Source: Carpediemonas membranifera
Lineage: Eukaryota; Fornicata
DNA: 64,000 nucleotides
Reading direction: 5' to 3'
Assembly (NCBI GenBank): GCA_019828565.1
Contig: JAHDYR010000003.1
Location: 1-64,000, forward strand
In this document: positions 19,546 through 29,500 of the stretch, one piece after another
Position numbering within the stretch: the stretch's first letter is position 1
How the letters are laid out: every line of letters begins with the position of its first letter
Made by a program: the position numbers and the translations under genes
The notes under the pieces: generated by a model
The model's database searches: none
Told to the model about the DNA's origin: nothing
What the model saw: the letters and a program-made list of their open reading frames with translations, nothing else

Positions 19546-20274
19546 ATGACCTTCTTTTCATTAACCAACGGGGGGCGCTTAACTTACACAATGTTAACGA
19601 GGAAGCTAGTGTATGTTAAACGTGAAGTCCTCTCCGCTTACCGAGGGAGAAGGAGTATACCAGTCGTAACTGGTACCGTGCCGTCGGATCCGGCGGATCC
19701 GAACTTTGCGCCATTCTGTCCGCATAAACTGCGTGACTCGCCTGACCGGCGAAACACCATTTGCCCGGAGTGAGGCTATCACATCGCCCTCCGCTCCGGG
19801 CCCGTTACCCGAGGTAACCTTACTGACGATGTAGCGCCAAGATGTCTGACACATCCGCACTAGCTCATCCGCTGTGCAAACCAATGGGGAGGTCTCGCCC
19901 GTCACGAGCGACTCGAGGCTATCTCCACCCGAGATTGAAAGAAAATGAAAGAGACAAAAGAATGAACATGGGCGTCCTAACATGCGGTTGTGGCTGATCT
20001 AGGCACCGCTTTGTGTGTAATCGCAGTTTCGCAGGATATGCTCAATGACGATGCGTGAATGGGGAAACTGCGGTTCTTCGCAGCAAAGGGACAAACCGAT
20101 GCGAATGTCGCAACAATAATCGTTTGCGATGGCAATTATACTAGTTCTGTACAACTTCCGCCTCTTCTGGAAGGATGGAGAACGTTTCGCTTAGCGAAAC
20201 CTTAATCTTGCCACCAACCAGTGACAGAACCATCCTAGTGGATCCTCTTGCTCTATAAAGCGACTATCTGCTGA
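19546..20274. repeat. Probable DIRS-B terminal region
   Basis: No gene seen. It has the layout of the DIRS-A terminal units (G-run, then hairpins such as ACCAGT/ACTGGT, GGATCCGGCGGATCC and GTTACC/GGTAAC, and CATAAACTGCG) but a different sequence. It ends exactly at the left target-site copy of NL-A, so before that insertion it was continuous with 35112 onward and therefore with the DIRS-B recombinase. Assigning it to DIRS-B is an inference from layout and continuity. Confidence 0.5.
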
Positions 20275-20288
20275 TCATCTCTAGTACC
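20275..20288 (+). repeat. 14-bp target-site duplication of NL-A, left copy
   Basis: TCATCTCTAGTACC, identical to 35098-35111, flanking NL-A on both sides. Confidence 0.9.
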
Positions 20289-20761
20289 AGTCCACCAATG
20301 ATTTCAGCAAAGTGGAAACACTTCGATCATGGATGGACAAGGACCAACAGGCCTGGCCTATGTGGATAGGGCAGTGCCCCATGGAGCTCAGAAGGAGCGG
20401 CCTTGGCCTCCTGTCTGGACATTCAAGGGTTGCCATCAGGGCATACCGCTGGGCGCGAGTGGGAGCTCCACGCCCATACCAAGGAATCAAAGTGTCTTCA
20501 TGGAACGTATGTTTACAAGGAAAAGGAAAACAACCGTCGAGGGCCAGTGCTAGCACCGGCGGCTACATGGTTTTGTCAAGACCACAAGGAAGGAAGGGCA
20601 GCGCAAAAGGGAAACAGGGGCCGTCGATAGGGGCTAAAAAGGAGACTACGAACAAAGCAACAACCACTACACAGAAAGGCCCGGCTACTCAGAAAAGGGC
20701 GACGCATTTTTAGGACCGCGCCTTTTTGAAAGAATGGCCTATATAGTACGGAGCATGGACA
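20289..20761 (+). promoter_or_regulatory. NL-A 5' UTR
   Basis: 473 bp from the target duplication to the ORF1 ATG, where an internal promoter would be expected. A frame at 20312-20713 is open but lacks an ATG at its start, and I see no motif in it. No TATA-like site stands out. Confidence 0.45.
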
Positions 20762-23700
20762 ATGGGAGAAACTGGAAGGCCTGGACGGAGACCTCACCCG
20801 GATATGTACATGTGGCCCGACTTTCGGACCCAAAAATTCCGACCCAGTTTATGGACTAGGAAAAGGGGAGAAATTTTGCACTCAACAATGCAGGTAGAAA
20901 TACCGACAAGGATCAGGGATTCCACGCAGAAGCAGTGGGAGGACATCAGGGAACTACTGGACAGCTTCCTCGCTGAAAGGAACGATTCAAGGACCCTACT
21001 TCTTCGTAGAACAGGCAAGTTTACAGGAAAGTCGCTCAATGCGAACTCCAAAGGACGCAAGGAAGTAATCATGAACGCCAGACGCATCCTCTTCGCAACC
21101 GGCGTCACTGACAACAAGGACATCATCCTCAGGAACCCATGCGGCATCCACGGCCTCCGCGACCTTTTCTACATGCTCACAGAGGCGCTCAACCCCAGAG
21201 ACGAGGAAGCAAAGGACATGGCACAGGCACTGGAGCCCAAGACGCTGAAAGCGGGCTTCACTGGCATGGCAAGATGGCCATCGGAGAAGGACATCGAGAC
21301 GGCGATCCTCAAGCCGAAGGAAGATGGGCCCATCGAATGGGATGTAGACAGGGACAGCGTCAAGAAGGCCGAAGGGTCGTTCATACTGGTATCAGGGGCT
21401 CATGGAGACGAGGCCGTAGAAGGCGTGCCTTACGACAAGGTATGGGATCCGGCAAACCAAGGCCCGGTCACCAGAGTGGCCTACGAGCAAGAGGACGGCA
21501 AGTACAGGGTCATCCTAGAGCTAAGCGACACGTCAGCATGGTCCATCAGCCGCTTCATGGAGGAGGCTAGGGACATCCTCAGGCTTCAGGCACCGGAGGC
21601 CCCGGCCATATGGCAGGCAGCATGGAACAAGTCAGGGATCTACCTGAAGGGCAGAACCAATATCCTGGGCGAAGGGGAGGAGACCCCCCTTAGCAACGAG
21701 CCGCTGTTCCGGAAGGTGAGGCTGGAAGTGCTCAAGGCCACCTCGGTCCGCAGCAATAGGGACGAACATGCCGATCTGGACAGGTCGTCCGCTAGCACGG
21801 TCATCGACGGAGACGAGGAGCAACATGTCAAGGACAAGGAGGAACGACGCCAGCAGGCCACCATGCCCGGCAGGAGAAGCCTCGACGACAGCCTCCTGGA
21901 AGTGAACAAGGACATGGTCGGGGCCAACCAAGGCAAGATCGACCAGGACGAGGAGGTCGACTCAAACAAGGACAGCAGTCAGCCGCCGAGGATGCCTGGA
22001 AAGGACAAGGAGAAACGGCTGGTGATCGGAGCCATCGACTTCGAGTGCGCAGACCCTGGCGTCAAGAAGGCAGGGATCCCTGCCATCCCGGTTGAGGGCG
22101 GGATCGTACTCTTTGACCTCAGCACTGGGGACATTCTTGGACATGGGCATGGCCTGTACTACCAGGACATACCGGCAGCAAGCATGGACCAAGCGAGGTA
22201 CACGGCATGGGCAGTGACGGGGCTGCCGCCGGCCACCTTCGTGGAGGTCGGGACGGGGCGGCCGCCGATCGAGTATGAGAAGCACATACATACTTTCAGG
22301 GACTGGGCCAACCGCCTGGCGGCTCAGCTGGCAAGGATCGAAAGGTCGGAGGGCTGGAAGATAATCATGTATGCAAAGGGGGTGGAGATGGAAAGCTTCC
22401 TCCTCACGAACCCCACAAATGGACTGGAGCAAGGAACCAGGGAATTCTTCCAAGCTAGGCTGGTGGACGAGAAGAAGCTACCAGAGATCCTGGAGAACAA
22501 CGGCAAGGAGGAGGCTGGCCAAAACCTCAGGGACAACCTCGACAAGGCCAACTACCTGGAAGCAGTAACAACATGGTCAAATGGATGGCAGAACAGGAGC
22601 GAGCCCAAGGGAGTCTGTCCGTACCACAGACACACCGCGGGTTGCTACCACTGTGGGTTGGCGGATACAGTAGTCTTCACAGCCAGGATCAGGGCCCTAT
22701 GCAAGGAGAGGATGAGCACCCCAGACGTCTACCACTACATGGGTAAGGCACTCGACAAGACCATGGAAGCAGTCGGGAATGCGGAGCCGGGCATGGATAT
22801 CATGGGAGGCCCGGAATTCGCGACAAGGAGGGACACCTTTGAGATCTTCGGCACGTACCCGATCGGGGACGCAAGGGACGTCAGCAGGGAAGTCGGCGAC
22901 AGGATCCTCGTAGTCCCGGACAACGGACACCGCTTCGGCATCGGCTTCGGGTTCGGGGAGGTTCTGTTGGGCATGAAGGGCATCTTACTGGCCCCCCTCA
23001 CAATCATGGACAACGAAGGAGTGCTGGAGAGAAGCCCGCTATGGACCATCATGGAAAGAGCCATGGCTAACCAGCTCCGCATGGTACGCGTCAGGAAGGG
23101 CCTAGGGGCAGCAAGGGAGGAGGACATCATAACCATGGCCATGCTATACGAGTGGTGGCCCTCGAAGGAGGCTACGGCTCATCAAGGAGTCTGGGGCTGC
23201 GACGACCTAGCAGAGAGCCTCAGGGACTATGAGAAGGTCATAGTCAACGTCAAGGCCCCCAGGAACAGGGGTAGGATCACCCTAGGGGCGAGCTTCATCC
23301 CGAGAGACTGGGGCATGGTCAGGGTCAGCGAGGCTGGGACCATCCTAAGCCGTATGCGCAAGGAAGGGGCCAGACTAGTCTCGGCAGCTATCCCGGACGA
23401 GCCCAGAGCCAACACAGTCAATGTCCCAGGCATCACGTATGTCCCCACCATCGACGGAAAGTCCGAACAGCCATACCAAAGTAGGTTCTTCGACAACGGC
23501 CTGGAGGAAAAGGCGAGGCGGATTAGCACCAGGATGGTGGGCAGGCACTTCGGCCAGGACGCGGATCAAGGACATCACGACCAGCATGGAGACAGGGAAG
23601 AGGACAGAAGGGTAGGACACGGAGCCGGCGGTAGAGCTGGTGTCAGAGCTGACGACAGAACCGGCGACAGAGCTGGTAACATGAACAGGACCTCGGATCG

Positions 23701-24265
23701 TAACCACGGAGGAGACGACAGGGAGAGACAGGACAACACGGGAACGCAGATGAGAGGCTCGTTCAGCGGGAACACCTGGGCCGGTAGAGGCTCAGAGGGA
23801 GGCATGGACAACAGCAAGGATCACTCTTCCTCCACGACGCTCAAGCGCAAGGAGGGCAGCACGAGTAGGATCATGGACTCGGACAGCGGAAAGAGAAGCA
23901 GGCACGAAGAGGACATGGACTGGGAGTCTGGAAGCAGACAGGCAACCGGCATGGACTCGGAGAAGCTGCGGCTCCGAAAGCAGTTGGCAGAGGCGCAACA
24001 AGAGATCTCAGCGCTCAAGGCTGCCCGACTCATGCAAGAGCAAGGCCACGGAAGGTTGGTGCTCTCCGGCGTCGCGACTAAGCCCAGCAAGGAGAAGCCC
24101 ACGATCCCCCGGCACAAGCACAAGAAGGCTAAGAAGGCCAAGCAGATCTCACCCATGGACCTGATGACCCAGTTCATCACGGTAATGCAGAGTCTACAAG
24201 GACAGCAAGTGAGTCAGGCCGAGGACAGCTGCAGCGGCAGTGGGGAGTCCACGGAGGAGGAGTAA
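20762..24265 (+). CDS. NL-A ORF1 protein, 1167 aa, with Maelstrom/DnaQ-like domain
   Basis: Unbroken from ATG 20762. At about residues 420-640 lies a DnaQ/RNase H-fold-like domain: AIDFECAD (DxE metal site), then PVEGGIVLFDLSTG, TGLPP..F, AKGVEMESF, and finally CPYHRHTAGCYHCGLAD. The last part combines the C-x2-H ... H-C pattern of the Maelstrom domain (with the Glu of PVEGG, its ECHC set) with the H-x4-D of DEDDh exonucleases. Residues ~930-1020 are Arg/Asp/Gly/His-rich, and residues ~1060-1095 look like a coiled coil (EKLRLRKQLAEAQQEISALK). ORF1 proteins normally bind element RNA; a nuclease-like domain here is unusual. NL-B at 58448 has the same domain. Confidence 0.8.
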   Translation: MGETGRPGRRPHPDMYMWPDFRTQKFRPSLWTRKRGEILHSTMQVEIPTRIRDSTQKQWEDIRELLDSFLAERNDSRTLLLRRTGKFTGKSLNANSKGRKEVIMNARRILFATGVTDNKDIILRNPCGIHGLRDLFYMLTEALNPRDEEAKDMAQALEPKTLKAGFTGMARWPSEKDIETAILKPKEDGPIEWDVDRDSVKKAEGSFILVSGAHGDEAVEGVPYDKVWDPANQGPVTRVAYEQEDGKYRVILELSDTSAWSISRFMEEARDILRLQAPEAPAIWQAAWNKSGIYLKGRTNILGEGEETPLSNEPLFRKVRLEVLKATSVRSNRDEHADLDRSSASTVIDGDEEQHVKDKEERRQQATMPGRRSLDDSLLEVNKDMVGANQGKIDQDEEVDSNKDSSQPPRMPGKDKEKRLVIGAIDFECADPGVKKAGIPAIPVEGGIVLFDLSTGDILGHGHGLYYQDIPAASMDQARYTAWAVTGLPPATFVEVGTGRPPIEYEKHIHTFRDWANRLAAQLARIERSEGWKIIMYAKGVEMESFLLTNPTNGLEQGTREFFQARLVDEKKLPEILENNGKEEAGQNLRDNLDKANYLEAVTTWSNGWQNRSEPKGVCPYHRHTAGCYHCGLADTVVFTARIRALCKERMSTPDVYHYMGKALDKTMEAVGNAEPGMDIMGGPEFATRRDTFEIFGTYPIGDARDVSREVGDRILVVPDNGHRFGIGFGFGEVLLGMKGILLAPLTIMDNEGVLERSPLWTIMERAMANQLRMVRVRKGLGAAREEDIITMAMLYEWWPSKEATAHQGVWGCDDLAESLRDYEKVIVNVKAPRNRGRITLGASFIPRDWGMVRVSEAGTILSRMRKEGARLVSAAIPDEPRANTVNVPGITYVPTIDGKSEQPYQSRFFDNGLEEKARRISTRMVGRHFGQDADQGHHDQHGDREEDRRVGHGAGGRAGVRADDRTGDRAGNMNRTSDRNHGGDDRERQDNTGTQMRGSFSGNTWAGRGSEGGMDNSKDHSSSTTLKRKEGSTSRIMDSDSGKRSRHEEDMDWESGSRQATGMDSEKLRLRKQLAEAQQEISALKAARLMQEQGHGRLVLSGVATKPSKEKPTIPRHKHKKAKKAKQISPMDLMTQFITVMQSLQGQQVSQAEDSCSGSGESTEEE

Positions 24266-24468
24266 GGACATGGTAAAGCAGTATTCTTTCAAGGAACAAG
24301 CAACATTTTCTTTATAATTCACAAGCCCTGGCTCCCACCCAGGGCCCGGCATTAGCTGAAATGCACTGCCGGTAGGCTGTAGCGGCAGCCAAAGGGGGGG
24401 TCACGTCATATCGTCCCCCTCCTAAGTACCCTGCCCGAAGAATGGAAGGTCACCAGGTGGTAACAAGG
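24266..24468 (+). other. NL-A inter-ORF spacer, left part
   Basis: Non-coding DNA between ORF1 and ORF2, interrupted at 24468 by Gy1 and continued at 30612-30740. AAGG at 24465-24468 is the Gy1 target-site duplication. Confidence 0.7.
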
Positions 24469-24589
24469 TGTAGTCCGTTAGGGACAAGAAAGCTTTACAG
24501 GGAAAAGAGACGACACCAAATGTGTCGACAGAAACCTGAAGACGATGTAAATAATACAACTATGTAAATATTGGGTAAGACCCACGACA
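24469..24589 (-). repeat. Gy1 3' LTR (121 bp)
   Basis: Identical over 121 bp to 30487-30607. It begins TG and ends CA on both strands and is flanked outside by AAGG. Confidence 0.95.
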
Positions 24590-24599
24590 CCGCCCCTCC
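24590..24599 (-). promoter_or_regulatory. Gy1 polypurine tract next to the 3' LTR
   Basis: On the minus strand GGAGGGGCGG directly precedes the LTR start TGTCGTGGG, the normal plus-strand primer position. Next to it is a hairpin, CATGG.CCCC/GGGG.CCATG (24599-24621). Confidence 0.75.
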
Positions 24600-25239
24600 A
24601 TGGACCCCAAAGGGGCCATGGCCTCAGGCGTATGCCACTCGAACGAATGTGCGATGAGGGACTTGACCAGTCCCGAGACCTCCGATGCCACTCATTGGTC
24701 TACGAGACTCTGTACCATGGCAGGGTACAGGGTGAATGCCTTGTTCAAGTCGGGAGCCAGAATTGGCGGGGTGAATCTGAAAGATTCGGAAAATATCTGC
24801 GGATCTCAAAATCCTATCGTGGTACCACTTGTTAGCGCGCTGTGTAATTAGAATGATCTTACGTGAGGCATTCCGCCCCTCCACGGTCGTAAAACGGCCG
24901 TTTGAATATTGATTAGATCAAATGAGCGCCTAAAACTGCTCACTGTGATGATCTTTGTGTTTCTCTTGGTATGTACTTCACGTCGCCGTCCTTATTACAT
25001 AGAGATCGAAAAACGTCATTAGAAGCCTCAATTCGGCTTCGTTCGCGAGTTCTCGCGTTTTTTGCTCTCGACGGTGCGACGTTCTCTCTCGCGGCTGCAA
25101 AAGGCCGCGTTCATCCTTAATAACATCAATCGGGCTTGAATTAGCCGTAAAACAGTGTCTTTCAAGTTCCATTGAGGTTGGTTGCTACTTCTTTCGAGTT
25201 GTTGTTTTCTCAGTGAAAACGGGAAGTGACGAACGAGCA
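24600..25239 (-). other. Gy1 3' non-coding region
   Basis: It separates the antisense ORF from the 3' LTR. It contains a second polypurine tract at 24873-24882 and a stem-loop around 25007-25075 (GAAAAACG ... CGTTTTTT enclosing AGAAGCC/GGCTTC). The stem-loop sequence is conserved in Gy8 at about 62472-62500. Short ORFs here show no motif. Confidence 0.5.
24873..24882 (-). promoter_or_regulatory. Gy1 second polypurine tract
   Basis: Minus-strand GGAGGGGCGG again, 283 bp from the first and likewise beside a hairpin (ACGGTCGT/ACGGCCGT). Gy8 has the same pair at 62096 and 62332. It could act as a central polypurine tract; that role is inferred from placement and duplication. Confidence 0.55.
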
Positions 25240-26484
25240 ATGTCCGACGTACGTGAGCAGATTACGCAGATGCTGGCGCTATTTGATGAGGAGAAAGCCC
25301 GAAAGGCCTTCAAACGCTTCTTGAACCGCTATCTCGATCGTGCCCGTTTTTTCAACTCAGCCAGCGACTACCACGCTTTGTTCAGCGCACCTGCTCCTAC
25401 AAACGTGACATCTATCCGGGACACCTCTACTGAGAGCGTTACGAGTGCTCCGGTCACTTCTTGTGTGCGTTCGCCGACGCCGGGCGGTGACGAAAGCCCG
25501 GAGGAGGCTGAGACGGTGAGTGGTGATGCTGGCTCTCCACGTGAGAACCGTGGTGACTCGTGCGAGGCCGAGACCGCTCGTAGCGATGATGAATCCCGGC
25601 CAACGGGTCACGGCGACTCGGGGTCGGGTGAGGAAACCGAGGTCTCGCCGCTCTTCTCTCTGGAGGAGATGATCACCGCTGTTGCCGCAGAGGGCGTGAG
25701 TTACATCACTCTAGACATGTCTGGTACCTTGCGGGCGCTCCGCGCCGGGATGCTCAACTCATATGGGCATCTCGCCGCAACGGAGAACTCTTCTTCCGTT
25801 GCGCGTGACATCTGTCGCGATGGTCTCGTGTTGCTGGCGCTATCGCGCGAGTACCACACTCGGGCTATGTGTGGTCGGCCTGGCGATCCCACCGATCAGG
25901 ATCTGGTGGCTTTGCACCTCCGCCGCCTCGACGCGACCTCGCGTACGCTCTGTCATCAGGGTTTGCGCGAGCGTATTCAGCTTCTCTCGGGGCGTGGTTA
26001 CACCGTCATGACCCCTCATCTGCGTCGCGCCATAATGTTAGGTAATGACCCAGACCTGTATGACATGATGGTCGTGGGCCACGCGCAGGGCATCCTAGAC
26101 GCTGCTGACGTGCGAGAGTTCAGCCGCCAATACATTGAAGCAATCCGGACCCCCACTGGTTTCGGTCATGTGCGCCACTCTTTGATGGACAACTTCCTGT
26201 TCGATGTCCCCAGCAATGACGTCCTGCCCGTCGCGCTCGATCATAACGAGCCACGTCGTGTGTATGTGCTTGAGGCAATCGTTGGCCACCATCTGCATGA
26301 GAATTCCCTGCGTCTGCTCGTGCACTATGCTCGACGCGAGTACAGCTCGATTATCCTGGCAACCGAGGCAATCCGTGATAGTCAGGCTGGGGTCAAGTTC
26401 TTTGCTGCTCATCCCGAGCTAGTTCGCTATTGTACCCGGTCTGAGGACGCGAACGGTGCTCTCAGCGGGGGTGTTTTGGAGTGA
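25240..26484 (+). CDS. Gy1 antisense ORF, 414 aa, unknown function
   Basis: On the strand opposite gag-pol, ATG 25240 to stop 26484; its end is 33 bp from the pol stop, so the two genes converge. The N-terminus is basic and helical (EEKARKAFKRFLNRYLDRARFF), followed by a Ser/Glu/Asp/Gly-rich acidic linker (residues ~60-140) and a helical C-terminal domain with many His, Arg and Asp. No known motif recognised. Gy8 has an opposite-strand ORF at the same place (62960-63796), though I see little direct similarity. Antisense ORFs at this site are known from some plant gypsy elements. Confidence 0.65.
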   Translation: MSDVREQITQMLALFDEEKARKAFKRFLNRYLDRARFFNSASDYHALFSAPAPTNVTSIRDTSTESVTSAPVTSCVRSPTPGGDESPEEAETVSGDAGSPRENRGDSCEAETARSDDESRPTGHGDSGSGEETEVSPLFSLEEMITAVAAEGVSYITLDMSGTLRALRAGMLNSYGHLAATENSSSVARDICRDGLVLLALSREYHTRAMCGRPGDPTDQDLVALHLRRLDATSRTLCHQGLRERIQLLSGRGYTVMTPHLRRAIMLGNDPDLYDMMVVGHAQGILDAADVREFSRQYIEAIRTPTGFGHVRHSLMDNFLFDVPSNDVLPVALDHNEPRRVYVLEAIVGHHLHENSLRLLVHYARREYSSIILATEAIRDSQAGVKFFAAHPELVRYCTRSEDANGALSGGVLE

Positions 26485-26517
26485 GATAAAGGTTTGGATT
26501 GAGTAGCTGCTGAAGGT

Positions 26518-29500
26518 TTACAGACCGGCTCGCTTGGCCTCGTCTGACTTCAGGAATATGTCTAGCGCCTCTAGGTCCTTGACTGACGAATAGTCTTGCC
26601 ACGTGGCCTCTTCGTCTTCGCACCCAGCCCAATGGACGAGGTATTCCCGCTTGGACATCGGGCCTCGACCTCGAGATCGACTGATTCGCTCAACTTCCCA
26701 CTCGTCGTCAGCCGTGGCTGCGAGTGCTTTGATCTGATCTTCTGTCAGCCTGCCGGGATTGAACTTCCGAACTCTCGATGCGTCTACCGTGATCGCTTTC
26801 GAGTTGTCCTTCTCAGCTAGGTCTAAAACCTTATACGCGACAACGACACCGTGTTGTTTCACTCCGGCGAGCCTTCGCATTGGCCCTCTCCATCCAGGTG
26901 ACAACTTGTTCGGTGGTCTAGAGGGGTACTTGACTAGGACGAACCTGCTAATAATCTCATTCCTCGAGGCAGTAGCCTTTGCGAGGGCGTCCTCTCTCAT
27001 CGCCTGGACTCGGCTGCTGGCGAGTTGGACAGCCGCTGCGGCCGCTTCCCTGTGAGACTCACTCGCGCTCGCTGTACTAGAATCAGTCACATACACGTTC
27101 TGTGGTATTCTCAGGTCGTACCCGAGAACTATCTCGGCTGGTGACAGGCGTGTAGACGTGCGCGGGGATGAATTAACGATGAACTGGGCGACAGGTAGAT
27201 TCTCGATCCAGGTTGACCCTCTGAGCTGAAACTTACGCGCCTTGAGGATGCGTAATACTTGCTGGTTGGCGCGCTCTACCATCCCATTGGATTGCGGGTG
27301 GTGAGCCGTGGTAATATGTATCTTGAACCCCATCTCATCTGCGATGCGCTTGAAGAGTTGGTTCTTGAACTCTGGTCCTCCGTCGGATTGGAGAACCTCA
27401 GGGCACCCGAAACGCAATATCCAGTTGTTGACCAGGGCGTCCGCTGCTGCCGCGCCGGTGGTACTCGAAGATGCGACTAGCTCAGTCCACCGACTGCACA
27501 TGTCGATCATGACTGTGATGTAAGCCTTGCCGTCGACGGAGGGGAAAGGCCCCATCGTGTCAACTGCCACCCTACGGAACGGGCGATCTACGGCTGTGTG
27601 CAATCCTGACGGGCTGTCAACCGGAGGGCGTCTAATCACCTGGCACACCGGGCAGTTTTCGATGACCTTGCTGACAGTCTCACGTGATACTGACTTGCCT
27701 TGGTCCTTGAGTCGTTCAGTAACTACACGTCGGGAGAGGTGGGCCCCGGCGGTGAGGTGTTCTGCTTCAACGTCATCTTCTGATGCGGACTGCATAACGT
27801 ACACTCGCGATAAGCCGTCTGCCCCACCGTTATCAAGGCCAGCGACGTGCTTGACGTCGAAGTCCATGTCGGACATAGCCTCAGCCCATCTGCGGACCTT
27901 GGCGTTAGTCGACTTGTACATGTAAATCAGGTTGCGATGGTCCGTGAGAAGGGTGAACTTTCCCCAGGAGAGGTACTTGTTCCATCGCTTAATGGCGGCG
28001 ACGATGGCGAATGCCTCCTTCTCTCCGACCGACCATCGCGATTGCACTTGGTCAAAGGCCTTGCTCATAAAGCACACGGGTTGGCCTTCCTGCAATAGCA
28101 CAGCGCCGTAGCCTACTCCTGACGCGTCGGTCATGATGGTGTGTTCCTTGGACGCATCGAAGATGGCGAGTACTTCTGCTTGGGCGAGGAGTGTCTTGAC
28201 TTTGCGTAGGGCTTGCTCTTGCTCGTCGCCACCCAGCGGGATCTTGGAGGCCATCGCTTGAGTTAAGGGGTGTACTACTTCTGCGAAACCAGGGACATGA
28301 TCCCGGAAATAGTTAAGAAATCCGACGAGCGCTTGCATTCCCTTGACCGACTTAGGCATTTCGAGATCCAGGATGTCTTGAATGCGGTCCGCTGCGATGC
28401 GTTGACAGCCATGGGATATGACCCTGCCCAGGAACTCGACCTCGGCCCTCGAAAACTGGCACTTGTCACGGTTGAGTTGTAACTTGATCTGTCTAGTACG
28501 CTGCAGCACGCTCTCCAGGTTCTTGAGGTAATCCTCCTCGTTTTCCCCGAAGACAATGATATCGTCGATATAGATATAACAGGCGTGACCAACCAGTTCG
28601 GCGAAAGCCGACTCCATGGCACGCTGAAAGTGAGCTCCTGCGTTCCTTAGCCCGAAGGGCATCCTAGTGTATTGATATTGACCTAGAATGGTGGTGAACG
28701 CAGTGTACTTGCGGCAGCGTTTGGTCAGTTCGACCTGGTGATAACCCGACGACAGGTCTAGTGTGGCGAAGATCTTCTTGTTGGGTAGTTGGGCGATCAC
28801 CTCGTCGATCATTGGGATCGGGTAGTCGAAAGTGGGGGTGATCTCGTTGATCTGCCGGAAATCCACGACGAAGCGCGACTTCCCGCCCTTCTTCGGCACC
28901 GTCATGGCCGGGGATGCGTACGGTGAGTTGCTTCTCTCGATAAACCCCTTCAAGGACAGCTCGTCGATGTGCTCCCGTATTATGTCGACCTTGGCTGGTG
29001 GGACGAAGTATGGTCTGGCGTTGACCACTCGGTCCTCGCGTAGGATGAGGTCATACGGCTCGAGGCGGCTGGGTTCGCTACGGTCCTCGAACACGTCGCT
29101 ATAACGTCTGATGAGCTCGGCCTGCCGGTCGATGCTGGTCTGCGACAAAGAAAACAATGGTGCCTGATACTTGTACACGTCCGGAATCTCGATCTCGTCA
29201 TCATCTTGCTCGTCGGTGTAGGCTTGGGGAAGGATTCCCAGTGCTACCATGTCTGGATATCCGATAATCATGTCGAACTCAGTGTCAAGTAGCAGCATAC
29301 GTGGCTTGTAGGAGCACGCCTTGGGTGTAAACGCTGACGCTAGCAGTCTTACGTCGCCTTCAACAGCGCCTTGCGCGTGAAGAATACCCTTGTTGGCGGT
29401 ACGGATCGGAATAACCTCGGAGCTAACTTTTGTCAGCTTGGACGCCCACGTGCTCTTAATGATCGTGACTCCGGCACCTGAATCAAGTAGAGCAGTGAGG

